From Artemia franciscana (taxonomy: Eukaryota > Arthropoda > Branchiopoda > Anostraca > Artemiidae), in NCBI RefSeq assembly GCF_032884065.1, contig NC_088881.1, positions 7,093,047 to 7,157,046 on the forward strand: a stretch of DNA of 64,000 bases, written 5' to 3'. A model generated the notes under the pieces. It saw only the letters and a list, made by a program, of their open reading frames with translations, was not told where the DNA came from and ran no database searches. Positions 32,990 through 45,399 of the stretch are shown here, one piece after another. Numbering within the stretch: the first letter of the stretch is position 1; the number at the start of each line of letters is the position of its first letter. A program made the translations under genes and the position numbers.

Positions 32990-34865
32990 GTGTCTCTTAA
33001 ACTTTATTAAATAAAGAAATAAGTTTTTTTAACTGAAACTAAAGAGCGACATTAAAACTTAAAACGAACAGAAATTACTGCGTATATGAAAGGGGCTGTT
33101 CCTTCCTCAACACCCTGCTCTTTACGCTAAAGTTTGACTTTTTCTCTCAACTCTACTTTTCAAAAACTTTATTAAATAAAAAAAACGTGTTTTTTTTAAC
33201 TGAAAGTAAGGAGCGAAATTAATACTTAAAACGGACAGAAATTACTCCGTATATGAATGGGGCTGTTTCCTCCTCAGCGCCCTGCTCTTTGCGCTAAAGT
33301 TTGACTCTTTCTCTCAACCCTGTTTTCTAAAACAGTAGAAAACTTTAGCGTAAAGAGCAGGGCGCTGAGGAGGGAGAAGCCCCTTTCGTATATGGAGTAA
33401 TTTTTGTTCGTTTTAAGTTTTAATATCGCTCCTTACTTTCAGTCGAAAGAACTTGTTTTTTTATTTAATTTCTGAACGTTTTTGACTTAATACATGTTTT
33501 AGTTTTGGCTTTCCGCACATAAATAATTAAAACGAAATTAGCATGCTAATATTTTTTGGCTAAATGGCTTTCTCATAGTTTTGACCAGACGATTTTGAGA
33601 AAAAAAAGGAGCGAAGGAGGAGGCCTAGTTGCCTTCCAATTGTTTGGTTATTTAAAAAGGCAACTAGAACTTTTAATTTTTAAGCAAGTTTTTATTAGTA
33701 AAAATATACGTAAGTTACGAATTAACTTACGTAACGAACTTCTATATTCGTCTTTATTAAGTATTTAGACATTAAGGTCTTTGTTAAGTATATGGGGGGT
33801 TCGCCCCTTCGTCAATACCACGCTCTTTACACTAAAGCTTAAATTTTGCACTAATTCCTTAAGAATAACCGTAAAATAAATACTTAAAACTATTAAAAAT
33901 ACTTAAGCGTAAAGAGCAAGGTATTAGGAGGGGGTAAACCCCTCATATGCTTAACAATTTCTGTTCGTTTTAAGTTTTAATGCTGCTCCTTACTTTCAGT
34001 TGAAAAAACTTTTTCATATATTTTTTCATTGTTTTAAATAATGCTAGAAAATCCTGCGCATCCTTTATGGAAATTCTCTTCTCCCATCACAAATTCCTCC
34101 ATGGAAAGATCCTCCCACGTAACCCTCCTTCTGACCAAAAAAAAAAAAATCCTGAATATCTCTGTACACTTCCCAATAATCATTACCATAACCAAACACT
34201 GGTCAAAGTTTGTAACTTGCAGCCCCTCCCATGGGAACTGTTGGGGAGTAAGTTGTCCCCAAAGACATAGTTATTACGTTTTTCGACTATCCCGAATAAA
34301 ACGGCTATCTCAAAATTCTGACCGGTGACTTTGGGAAAAAATGAGCGTGGGAGGGGGTCTATGAGCCCTCCAATCTTTTTGGTCACTTAAAAGGGGCCCT
34401 AGGACTTTTAATTTCCGTTAGAATGAGCCCTCTCGTGACATTCTAAGACCACTGGGTCGATACGATCACCGCTGGAAAAAAATAAATAAACACGCATCCG
34501 TGATCTGTCTTCTGGCAAAAAATACAAATTCCACATTTTTGTAGATAGGAGCTTGAAACTTCTACAGTACGGTTCTTCTGATACGCTGAATCTGATGGTG
34601 TGATTTTCGTTAAGATTCTATGACTTTTAGTGGGTGTTTCCCCCTATTTTCTAAAATAAGGCAAATTTTCTCAGGCTCGTAACTTTTGATGGGTAAGACT
34701 AAACTTGACAAAACTTATATATTTAAAATCAGCATGAAAATGCGATTCTTTTGATGTAACTATTGGTATCAAAACTCTGTTTTTTAGAGCTTCGGTTACT
34801 ATTGAGCCGGGTGTCTTCTTACTATAGTTCGTTACCACGAACTGTTTGAAAAGTCCTCTCATTGC
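32990..34865 (-). mobile_element. Family D element, long copy
   Basis: The reverse of the 23.05-24.5 kb element, with more internal repeats. The hairpin end is at ~34830-34852 (TAGTTCGT-TACC-ACGAACTG). The two GAGCGACATTAA / CTTTACGCTAAAG arms form a foldback at 33188-33452, with another arm copy at 33020-33165 in direct orientation. Two units resemble family B. It ends in a tandem of AATAAA.AAAAAACGTGTTTTTT pieces. It is non-coding. Confidence 0.75.
33188..33452. repeat. Family D foldback
   Basis: Arms of ~110 bp, inverted, from AACTGAAAGTAAGGAGCGA to CTTT.CGCTAAAGTTT, spacer ~40 bp. Confidence 0.85.
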
Positions 34866-35424
34866 TAAGGAAATTAGAGTTTATCCTTTGCTCCTTTCTA
34901 AGTGATGACGTTAGAAACTTGGCCTAGGGCAAAAAAGTCAACTTTTGAACTAAGACAGATAGATTTTTTTCGACGGCAGTCGATTTATACTGATGAGCTG
35001 ATCTAAGTATATGTCATCCATTTTTTGGTTCATGAGAATTCCTTCATGAGATGTACCAGTTTGAAAGTTTAAAAGGGGTCGACAACTTCAGAAGTAAGGT
35101 ACACACTGAAACCAAAAATATGCAGATATCAATTGTGAGACATGTAGGGGATTTTTAAGCAACAGTCGGTTGTTAGCTTATAATCATCTTCAGCAATGAG
35201 GGGTTTGCAACTTTTGCTAGTTGATGTACCTATTATTTGTTTTCGGTGTATTTGATGGTGAAACCAACTTGGTTCCAGTGGTAAGACATGTAGGGGACTT
35301 GTTTATTTTAACATCCTTACAGGTTAACAACTTCGGCGTTTAATTGAAGCGAGGAAACAAAACCCTCGGCGAAGCCGAACAAATGTTGCCGCAACACCTC
35401 ACGTTGCCCATGCAACGTAAATCT
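34866..35424. other. No gene recognised
   Basis: Mixed-composition sequence without supported features. Confidence 0.45.
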
Positions 35425-35960
35425 AGTTTGACTTTATTTCTGCTCATTTTTGGCTTAATTCAGCTCTTTAATTTTTTTTTTAAATTGTCTTGTGGAAACA
35501 GTTTTTTAATTAATTTCTGTTTTTGTTTTATTGACATGATCTGTTTCATGAAAAAATTATATCCTTGTCAGTTTTTTTTTCTTTTATAAGAATCCGTAGT
35601 TAGGCTTACTACTTGTATATTGGAGAAAGTTTATCAACAATTTTTAATTCTGACACAAGTAATTTTTTTTAATTTATACCTCCTCACGTTGGCCTGAAAA
35701 ATAAAACTTAATATTATTCCCAAAAGATTCTACGAAACATCCTTTTGATAACCTGTATATTCATATATTCCTTGAAAGTTTTGTCTCAATGCTCTTAGCC
35801 TTACAATAAGTTGCAATAGAAGCAGTAGTAAATGTAGCAGTATCAATAGTAATAGCAGTAGTGTGCACATATTGCCTTTTGGTTAGATGATCTTCCTCTT
35901 GAAGCATTCTCTGAAAGTTCCAACTTAATACCCATGTCAATTCTTGACACACACTTTTTT
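35425..35960 (+). repeat. Dispersed repeat family C, copy 2
   Basis: Collinear with 2265-2720. The order of the shared blocks (TTTTTGGCTTAATTCAGCTC, TTATTGACATGATC, CCCAAAAGATTCTACG) is kept. The ends are unresolved. Confidence 0.6.
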
Positions 35961-36369
35961 GATAATGTGCATGCACATAGTGTCTTTTGAATTAGTCCGA
36001 ATTCCCCCTCAATATTGTAAACAGAACAGTGTGGTGGTAGTTGTTGTAGCATAGGTAGCGTATAAATATTAACATCTTGATCATTTTCCTTATCATTTCC
36101 TGAATCTTGCAAATTAATATACTCAGTTATCCCTGAGTTACACCCTTTTGACAATCGTTATAGACATTACGTCCTTTGATCGTTATAGACATTACGTCCT
36201 TTGATTTAGTTCAACACTCCCATCAACATTCTCTGAAAGTCTCACCTGAATGCCCTTTGTCTTCTTCGAAAGTAAAGTTCAAACAAGCATACCTTTCTCA
36301 ATAGCATATACTATATGTAAACATATACTATATGTAAACAATGAACAAAATGCCTAACTTACTGTGCTT

Positions 36370-38560
36370 ACCCTGAGGATTGTGGGGAAGTTGAGGTCCC
36401 CCTAAGACATAATTAATGTACCTTTCGATAATACTGAACGAAATAGCTCCCTTAAAATTTTGATCAGATGTGTTTTAGGGAATGATAGGCTTGAGGAGGA
36501 GGTTGATTACCCTCAATTCACTTTTGACTTTTAAAAAGGGCACTAAAACTTCCAACTTCCAATCAAATGAGCTTCATCCTGTCCAAAGTTTATAAGACCA
36601 TCCATTCCATAAGAGCCTTATATACCCCACAGAACAACTTACAACCCTTGCCACTGGGCTCTGCGGGGTTGTGTCCACCATATAGATATGTTTATATAAT
36701 ATTTGGACTATAAGTAACGAAATAGCTATCTCAGAATTTCAATTGAATGCACTTTGGCAAAAGAGAGGCTAGAAGCTCTCCATCACTTTTGACTCTTAAA
36801 AGGGAACTAGAAATATACATTTCCTATCAAATGAGCCTCTTCTACAGTTCAAACAACCGCCTCTTCTATAAAAACCTTGTAGGCTACATCCCTGGGGCAT
36901 AACTTACCCATAACGATAAATATTACAGAGGGGAGGGTATAGACCCTCCAATCATTTTGACTCTTAAAAAGGGTACTGGAAAGGCTTATAGGGTTTATCC
37001 CTGGAGCATAGTTTACACCCCTTACCCTCCCCGCCACTCTGGGGGATTCTGTCAACCCAAAGGCTTTGTTATGTGGTCTTTTGACTATTCTTGAACACAT
37101 AGCTATCTCAGAATTTGAATTGGATGCATTTGGTGAAAATATGAGAGGGGGACCCTCAAATCACTTTGACTCTTAAAAATGGCACTGGAACTTCTGATTT
37201 CCAATTCAAAAAGCTCCCTACAGAGTTTATACAACTACCCTTACCATAAAAACCTTACTTGTCCTTGTGGTATGATTTACAACCCTTGAGCTGATTTAAA
37301 ACATAATTTCCAGACCTTTCAACTATGCTGAACAAAATTGCTTTCTCAAAATTTTCATTGAAAGTGTTTGGAAAAATGATGGCTATTCTCCCCGACTACA
37401 ATATGACGAGGGGGGAGGTTACCCCCCCGCACGTCAAATATTACAGGGGGTGGAGACCCTCCAATCACTTTAACTCTTAAAAAGGGTTTGGAACTTCTGA
37501 TGTCCGATCCAAAAAAAAACCCTAAAGAATTTATACAACCTTCCTTTCCATAAAAACAATTGAGCTGATGTAAGACATAATTTCCATACCTTTAAACTAT
37601 GATGAACAAAATTTCTATATCAAAATTGTCATTGGATGTGTTTGGAAAAATGATGACTGTGCAGTGGGTGGGGAGGGGGGGCTTGTTGCCCCCCAATAGC
37701 TTCTGATTATTAAAAAGAGTACTTCCATTTCCTATCAAATGAGCCCCTTTCGAAGTTTCTATGATAACAAATGGCCATCTAAAAACTTATATGACATGTA
37801 TTTGGGGAACATACAATGCAGGGAGGGGTGACGGCTACCCTCTAATCACTTTCAATCTTAAAAAGGGCACTAGAACTTCTGATTTCCAATCCAATGAGCC
37901 TCTTCTGAAGTTTACACGACCAACCTTTCCATAAAAATCTTATATGCCTTCAAGGCATAACTAACAAACCTTGCAATGAAGGCTGTGGGGGGTATGTCAT
38001 CTTTGAGCAAATAAGTACCAGACCTATAAAAATACGCTGAACAAAATGGCTATCTCAAAATTTGGATTGGGTGTGCTTTGGGAAATGATGGATATGGGGG
38101 GGGGGGGCTTGTTACCCTACAATCACTTTTGACAATTAAAAAGGGCACTAACCCTTGCATTTTATTTATCATTGAATTAGCCCTTTTCAAAGTTTCTATG
38201 ATACCAAGCGGCCGTCTCAAAGTTTCTATCAGATGCATTTTGAGAAAAACAGCGCTCGGAGGGGGGAGGTATCTGCCCTCCAATCACTTTGAATTAAAAA
38301 ATTGCGCTAGAACTTCTAATTACCAATTAATTAAGCCCCTCCAAAGCTTATACATCCACCCTTTCTATGAAAACGTTATGTGCCTCCAGGATATAACTTA
38401 CAACCCTTGCTCTGAGGGTTGGGAGGTTATCATCCTCCCAATTTCCCGATCTTTTAACTAAATTGAACAAAATGGCTATCTCAAAATATTAACTGAATGT
38501 GTCTGGGGAGACGATGGGCATGGGAGGGGGGTTGATTGACTCCAATCACTTTCAACTATT
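36370..38560 (+). mobile_element. Family B element, left part (split)
   Basis: Seven or so diverged units spaced 260-430 bp apart, each with ACGAAATAGCTATCTCA- or ACAAAATGGCTATCTCAAAA-type starts, a G-rich GGGGAGGGGGG block, CCTCCAATCACTTTGACTCTTAAAAAGGGCAC, then TTCCAATCAAATGAGCC and TTCCATAAAAACCTTA. It is interrupted after CTTTCAACTATTA by a family A element. The remainder resumes at ~40464. Confidence 0.75.
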
Positions 38561-40463
38561 AAACAAGAGCTAAGAGCTCATATGGCACTTGTGACGAGGT
38601 CGGAAGAGCCAAGAGCTCATATGGCATTAGCTCTAGCAAAATTCTAAGAATCAATAAATTGATTTAAAAGGAAAATCAGAGGCTTAATGCCAGTCGGGAT
38701 TTAAAATAAGAGCTCTGATACACAAGGTCCTTCTAAATATCAAAATTCATTAAGATCCGATCATCACTCGTAAGTTAAAAATACCTCATTTTTTCTAATT
38801 TTTCCTCTCCTTTCAGCCATGAGATGGTCGAATCGGGGAAAACAACTCTATCAAGTCAATTTGTGCATGTCCCTGACACGCCTACCAATTTTCGTCATCC
38901 TAGCAAATCCAGAAGCACCAGACTCGCCAAAGCACTGGACCCCCTAACTCCCCCAAAGAGAGCCGATCTAGTCCGGTTACGTCAACCACGTATCTACGAC
39001 ATTTACTTATTCTACCTACCAAGTTTCATCCCCATCTCTCCACTCTAAGCGTTTTCCAAGATTTCCGGTTTCCCCCTCCAACTCCCCCCAATGTCACCAG
39101 ATCTGGTCAGGATTTAAAAACAAGAGCTCTGAGACATGATTTCTTTCTAAATATCAAATTTCACTAAGATCTGGTCACCTGTTCTTAAGTTAAAAATACC
39201 TCAATTTTTCTAATTTTTCAGAATTAATACCCACCCCCCCCCCCCAACTCTCCCAAAGAGAGCGAATCCATTCAAATTATATCAATCACGTATCCAGAAC
39301 TTGTGCTTATTCTTCCCCTCAAGTTTCGTCCCGACCTCTCCACTCTAAGCATTTTCCAAGATTTCCGGTTTCCAAGATATCTGTTTCCCCCCTCCAATCC
39401 CCTAGGTCCCCGGATCCGATTCAAATTGAAAATGGAGCATCTGAGACATAAGATCTTTCTATATATCAAGTTCCATGAAGATCCGATCACCCATTCGTAA
39501 GATAAAGATATCTCAGTTTTCACGTTTTCCAAGATTTCCAGTTTCCCCCTCAAATTCCCCCAACGTCACCAGATCTGGTCGGGATTTAAAATGAGAGCTC
39601 TGAAGCACAAGATCCTTCTAAATATCAAATTTCATTAAGATCTGATTAACCGTTCGTAAGTTACAAATACTTTACTTTTTCTAATTTTTCCGAATTAACC
39701 CCCCCCCCCAACTCCCCCAGAGAGAGCGGATCCAGTCCAGTTATGTCAGTCACGTATCTTGGACTTATGCTTATTCTTCCAACCAAGTTTCATCCTGATC
39801 TTTCCACTGTAAGCCTTTTCCAAGATTCCCAGACCCCCAATGACACTGGATCCAGCTGGGATTAAAAATAAGAGATCTGAGTTAGAAGGTACTTCTAAAT
39901 ATGAAATTTCATTAAGATCAAATCGCTCCTTTGTAAGTTAAAATACCTCATTTTTTCTAATTTTTCAGAATTAACCCTCCCCCCAACTCCCCCAAATAGA
40001 GCAGACCCGTTCCGGTTATGCCAATCACGTATCTAGGACTTGTGCTTATCTTTCCAACCAAGTTTCATCCCGATACCTCCACTCTAAGCGTTTTCCAAGA
40101 TTTTAGGTTTCCCCCTTCCAACTCCCCCCAATGTCATCGGATACGGTCGGGATTTAAAATAAGAGCTCTGATACATGTTATCCTTCTAAATATCGGATTT
40201 CATTAAGATCCGATCACCCGTTCGTAAGTTAAAAATACCTCATTTTTTCTAATTTTTCCAAATTAACCGTTCCCACACTCCTCCCCAGATGGTCAAATCG
40301 GGGAAACGACTATTGCTAATTTAATCTGGTCTGGTCCCTGATACACCTGCCAAATTTCATTGTCCTAGCTTATCTGGAAGTGCCTAAACTAGCAAAACCA
40401 GGACCAACAGACCAACAGAATTTGTGATTGCTTTATGTCACTTGGTTAATACCAAGAACCATA
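38561..40463 (+). mobile_element. Family A element, complete, nested in family B
   Basis: This starts AACAAGAGCTAAGAGCTCAT and ends at CACTTGGTTAATACCAAG..CCATAA. It has about six internal units marked by AAATATCAAATTTCATTAAGAT.., CCTCCACTCTAAGCGTTTTCC, CCCTCCAACTCCCC and GGTCGGGATTTAAAATAAGAG. Near the right end are GACTATTGCTAATTTAATCT and a GACCAACAGACC relic of the GACA repeat. It interrupts family B between CTATTA and AAGACAATATCCCC. Confidence 0.85.
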
Positions 40464-40620
40464 AAAAGACAATATCCCCTTCAATCTCCAATCGATTAAG
40501 TCTATTTTGTAGCTTCTATGACAACTAATTCTATTTGAAGTACCGTAGTCTAAAAAGAAAAAATGCATTGTGCCCACATGGCTCTTTACTTAGGCAGCAC
40601 TATTGTGCTGCCTGTGATAA
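40464..40620 (+). mobile_element. Family B element, right part
   Basis: The continuation of the split element: TCAATCTCCAATCGATTAAG, GTAGCTTCTATGACAAC, then CTCTTTACTT and the terminal stem-loop AGGCAGCAC-TATT-GTGCTGCCT (40592-40613). Confidence 0.8.
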
Positions 40621-42404
40621 AGTTAGCAACCATAATTTTATTACCTTTGGTTATAAAGTAGGCACATTTTGGTTATAAAGTAAGCAACCAGAATTCTATT
40701 ATTAACACCTTCCCATCCTAGGCAAGTCTTAGAAGCACTTTCCATTTACCGTGAGCCTAACCCTTTGTCTATGCATCCCACCCTGCTGACCTCTATAAGT
40801 AAACACAATACATCCCATTTTCATGTTTTCTAGCCCTTGGAGATGAATTTTCATAATGCCTAACAAGTCGAGTTCAAAACATTATGGCTTTAATGAAAGC
40901 AATGGGTCTCACCAGCGCAAGCGAGGGACTATTGACTTCTGCTCAAGTCTATACAAAGCAATTCAGCTGGCTAAGAACTGGATAGGAAGAAATATCTGAG
41001 CTGAAATTCTATTTATTTCATACTATTTATTTCTATTATATTACAAATATTATACTAGAATTGAAACACAATCCATTACAAATAACAGAGCTAGAAAAAT
41101 ATTTTTCAATCCTGAAAATCCCATAAAAAAAGAAAAAAAAAACGGAAGTGTAATCCATTAATCAGAATTCAAGGCAATTCTATTACCTTAAATACCTTAA
41201 ATCACACTTGCCAGTAATAAAGATAAGTCTTATTATGTTAACTTGGCTGTAAGTTCCTCAAGGGGGGTCACTCCTGAAAATAGCCCTGAAACAAAGTTTG
41301 TAGTTCTAATTCTGGTCAGGCAAACTTGAAAATAGGTCCACTCTAGTACTGCTAGAAGGACATGCAAGCTGAGCTCTCTTTCTTAAGAAAGAGGGGAGAC
41401 TCTTAACAATCTCACAACACCAGAACAGTTCTAGCTTTTTTATCTAGGCTAATAATCTACCTATCTGCCCAGTTGAATCAATGCCTGCATAATGGAATTT
41501 AAGGCAAGGGGAGCGGGGAGCAGGGGGGCCAGACGCCAAAATAGCAGTGATTGTTGGGTGAGAATTTAGGTGGTTTAGGACACCAAACTACAACTTTACC
41601 CCGATGAGCACGAATTTGCGATCACTTTAAAATCCTGAGAAGCTAATTGATCAATAACTATATTTTAGGCTTCCCAGTCACAAAAAAAGTAATGCCACAT
41701 GATGGCAGTACTGGATTCAACCAAGTTGATTCGCTTTATTCGTAATGAAATTAGGCTACGTTTGGTGATATTTAATTGCTTATCAGCTATAACGAGGGGG
41801 ATGAGTCATTGTTTAGATGGGGGTAGGGTAGATTCCTACAAAAATACATTTTAATGGACAAACTGCTTACTTTTCATGAGGCTTCATATAAATGTTGAAA
41901 GAGGCAAGGGGACTAGAGATTAATCAAAATGTTTTTCTACACATCTAACATGTTACATTCCCATATCTACCAGCAGAGAGGTGGAAAACACAAGGCAGGT
42001 CATCATCAGCCTTGCCATGAAATTTCTTAGGAACTTAGTTTTCAGCAATTTTAAATGATAGTATTTTTGTTTTTCTTTTTATATGAAGTACTTCAATGTA
42101 TTTAAAAAAAAAGTATTTTTTTATGATCAAAAGTCTCACAGAATTTACATCCATACAAACAATAATACTCCTTTTCATGCAACCAAAATTCTTTGGTAGC
42201 AATATTAGCAAGGACTTTTCACCAAAATTACTATTCATCAGCAATCTTTTGAATATATTCAAATTGTAGTCAAAATTTAAATTTAAACATAGAACGGAAC
42301 AAACCAACGTACTATTATTGATTTATGCATTTTAAAAGCAATCAACCAGGGATTTAAGTACCCGGTACCTCAAATTATATCTTGGTTAGGCCTGGGTATG
42401 ATTT
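40621..42404. other. No gene recognised
   Basis: Ordinary AT-rich sequence. The 90-codon open frame at 42035-42307 (minus) has no recognisable motif or splice support. Nothing else could be supported. Confidence 0.5.
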
Positions 42405-42700
42405 GCAAAACAATCAGAAATTAAATAATAAAAAAGCTTTTCAACTGAAAGCAAGGAATAAATTTGAAACTTATTTGAACAGATTATTATTTGTATTAAG
42501 GGGACTGTTTCCTCCTTAGCTCCTTACTCTTAACTGTGAAGTTTAGCTTTTTTTCAATTTTTAAGAAAACTTGCATGAAGAGCAACATGTTTAGGAGGGG
42601 GTCACCCCTCTCATATATGCATAATTCCTGTTTGTTTTATGTTTTAATGTTGCTCTTTACTTTCATTTGAGCAAACTTGTTTCTTTTCTTTATTTAAGGA
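42405..42700. repeat. Decayed family D foldback
   Basis: CAACTGAAAGCAAGGAATAA ... TTTCCTCCTTAGCTCCTTACTCTTAACTGTGAAG and the inverted ATGAAGAGCAACATG ... TTTTAATGTTGCTCTTTACTTTCA correspond to the family D arms, with many substitutions. Confidence 0.65.
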
Positions 42701-42820
42701 AACTTAGAGACAAACATTTTTCTCAAGGCAATGGAAAAAGGATGTCAATCAAAGTAAAAGTAAATAAAAATGAAAAAAGTAAGTAATTACCAACAAATAC
42801 ACAAAACAATAGCCTACTTA

Positions 42821-43780
42821 CAAAAGCTAAGATATAAACTCCCAGCATTCAGTTCTGTTGATCAATACTGAAGGGTTGGCTGGATATTTTTTGACAATAT
42901 TGACAGTTTTGAACATGGCTATCTGACACCAAATCTTTAATGCCTTAAGGCTCAGTGTTCATAAAAGGTAACACATTATCTAAGTAGTTTATTCAAAGTC
43001 TAACATTAAAACTAAGATTTAAAAAATCAAATAAAAATGTTTAATTAAATATTTTTACTTAATTTTGAATACCAAAAGTCAGTATATTTGACACCTATAT
43101 AGTTCACGACTGTAAAAAATTAAATATTTTTCAAAGTAACAAAAGCTAAGATATAAACTCCCAGCATTCAATTCTGTTGATAAATACTGAAGGGTTGGTT
43201 GGATATTTTTTGACAATATTGACAGTTTTGAACATGGCTATCGGACACCAAAATACTTAATGCCTTAAGACTCAGTGTTCATAAAAAATAACACATTATC
43301 TAAGTAGTTTATTCAAAGTCTAACATTAAAACTAAGATTTAAAAAATCAAATAGAAATGTTTAATTAAATATTTTTGCTTAATTTTGGATACCAAAAGTC
43401 AGTATATTTGACACCTATATACTTCACGACTGTAAAAAATCAAATATTTTTCAAAGTAACAAAAGCTAAGATATAAACTCCCAGCATTCAGTTCTGTTGA
43501 TAAATACTGAAGGGTTGGCTGGATATTTTTTGACAATATTGACAGTTTTGAACATGGCTATCTGACACCAAAATACTTAATGCCTTAAGACTCAGTGTTC
43601 ATAAAAGGTAACACATTATCTAAGTAGTTTATTCAAAGTCTAACATTAAAACTAAGATTTAAAAAATCAAATAAAAATGTTTAATTAAATATTTTTACTT
43701 AATTTTGAATACCAAAAGTCAGTATATTTGACACCTATATACTTCACGACTGTAAAAAATTAAATATTTCTCAAAATAAC
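42821..43780 (+). repeat. 320-bp satellite, three units
   Basis: Units start at about 42821, 43140 and 43460 (AAAAGCTAAGATATAAACTC), with spacing 319-320 bp. They differ at only a few positions each. Each holds TTGACAATATTGACAGTTTTG and ends TAAATATTTTTCAAAGTAAC. It is non-coding. The third unit ends in a variant (CTCAAAATAAC) before unique sequence. Confidence 0.95.
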
Positions 43781-44753
43781 AACTAGATAAATATAACCAC
43801 TCCTGAACAAAAATGATACGAAAACACAAAAAAAAAAACATATCTGTTCAGGGGGGAAATACAGAAATTCCCAGCGTTCTGTACAAGGGAAACATTACTG
43901 ATTATAGTGGCATTCTATATCAGCTCATGGGTACTCTTGCAATTCAAGCATAAGTCGATGGTCTGTTCTTACCGAAATTGTCCCTTATTAATTTGTTTTC
44001 ATTGTGTTTCCTATAATTATACAAACTTTTTTTTTGCATTCTATTAACTGCACTAATTACTGATAAACAAATATATATATTTAGAATTACCCTAAAGAGC
44101 TGATTCTTTGATAGAGTGTTATCAATATTTAGGCTCTCATACATTTGTTATTGACAAGGGTCATTATTTACTTAGCACTCATTACTATTAAGAATTTGAT
44201 TTTTTTTTTTTTTTTGCTCCAACCAAATCATATAGAAAAAATCTTTGTAGCAAACTGGTTAGGGGTCACTCAGTCACAAATTAGAACTTATATTTTCCTT
44301 ATCAAGGTTCAAAACGTGCTTCCAGGCAGCCAACAATGGGGCAACAATAATTTTGTCCAAGGTTTTTCCCTGTTGTTCTCTCTATCCTTTGGTTTCCTCA
44401 TAATTACCTTATAGTCCCAAATTTCTAGGGGGCATGGCCCCTTGTCCCTCCCCCTGCTGGAGCCCATGATTTAAGGTAAGGTGACTTAAAGTAAGGCAGA
44501 GGTAAGAATTCTGCAATTTTGGTAATAATGCTTCAAGATTTTCCCCATGATTTTAAATAACACATTTATCCATTTTTTTTTTTTATATATAATCCCATGA
44601 TACTACAGAGTAGGTAAAGAATAAAATGTCTATTTAATGAAGATGCAGTGATTGTGTTAGCAATGATAAACTGCATTGGATATGAATTACCTGTAGCTTG
44701 TTTGCAGTTAGTTTAATCCAAAGAAAATTGCTGGCTTATGAAAAAGTCATGAA

Positions 44754-44757
<4 letters not shown>
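43781..44757. other. No gene recognised
   Basis: AT-rich, with homopolymer T runs. The short open frames 43944-44144 and 44145-44414 have no motif or splice support. Confidence 0.5.

Positions 44758-44800
<43 letters not shown>
44758..44800. repeat. (AT)n microsatellite
   Basis: About 43 bp of TA dinucleotide directly abutting the Helitron 3' CTAG end. Confidence 0.95.
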
Positions 44801-44801
<1 letters not shown>

Positions 44802-44957
44802 TAGCTGTTGGGGTGGCGCTTCGCGCCACCCCAACACCTAGTTGGTGGGGGCGCTTCGCGCAACCCCCCCCCAAGCCCCCCCGCGCGCGTAAGTCGTTAC
44901 GCGCCATAATAGTTACGCGCCATTGTAGTTGTGTCCCTATGTCCCACCTGTGAATAT

Positions 44958-44958
<1 letters not shown>

Positions 44959-45033
<75 letters not shown>
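44959..45033. repeat. (AT)n microsatellite in H5
   Basis: About 75 bp of TA dinucleotide between the helicase remnant and the terminal region, at the same relative place as the array in H1. Confidence 0.95.
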
Positions 45034-45034
<1 letters not shown>

Positions 45035-45035
<1 letters not shown>

Positions 45036-45237
45036 TTTTAACTACGTAAAACTTGCGAATATACAACATTCTTTGCTGTCCCATTGTCTTTGCATATAAA
45101 TAGATTGTCAGGTTTACCGACTCTTGAACATGCAACATATAATGGTCCATGGGAAAACAATCTGTATTCAGATCTATACCTCATGATTCTAATGATTGCC
45201 CTTGAGCTTTGTTGATGGTGATTGCTAATCGACCATT
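45035..45237 (-). pseudogene. Helitron helicase C-terminal remnant in H5
   Basis: The minus strand carries the AAAGCTCAAGGGCAATC (AQG motif) region, CCATGGACCATTATATGTTGC, AGAGTCGGTAAACCTGAC and ACGTAGTTAA. The middle is deleted and the T run before CCCATGG is one base short, as at 15423-15563. Confidence 0.8.
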
Positions 45238-45399
45238 CCCTGTCCCGGTGTCCCGGTCGTCATTTATATCCCCCTGTTTCCCCCGGTGTCCCCGTTGTAG
45301 TTGTGTCCCTGTGTCCCGGTCGTCATTTATATTCCCTGTGTCCCGGTCGTCATTTGTATCCCGGTGTCCCGGTCTGTATATACATTCGTTTTTTAGTTT

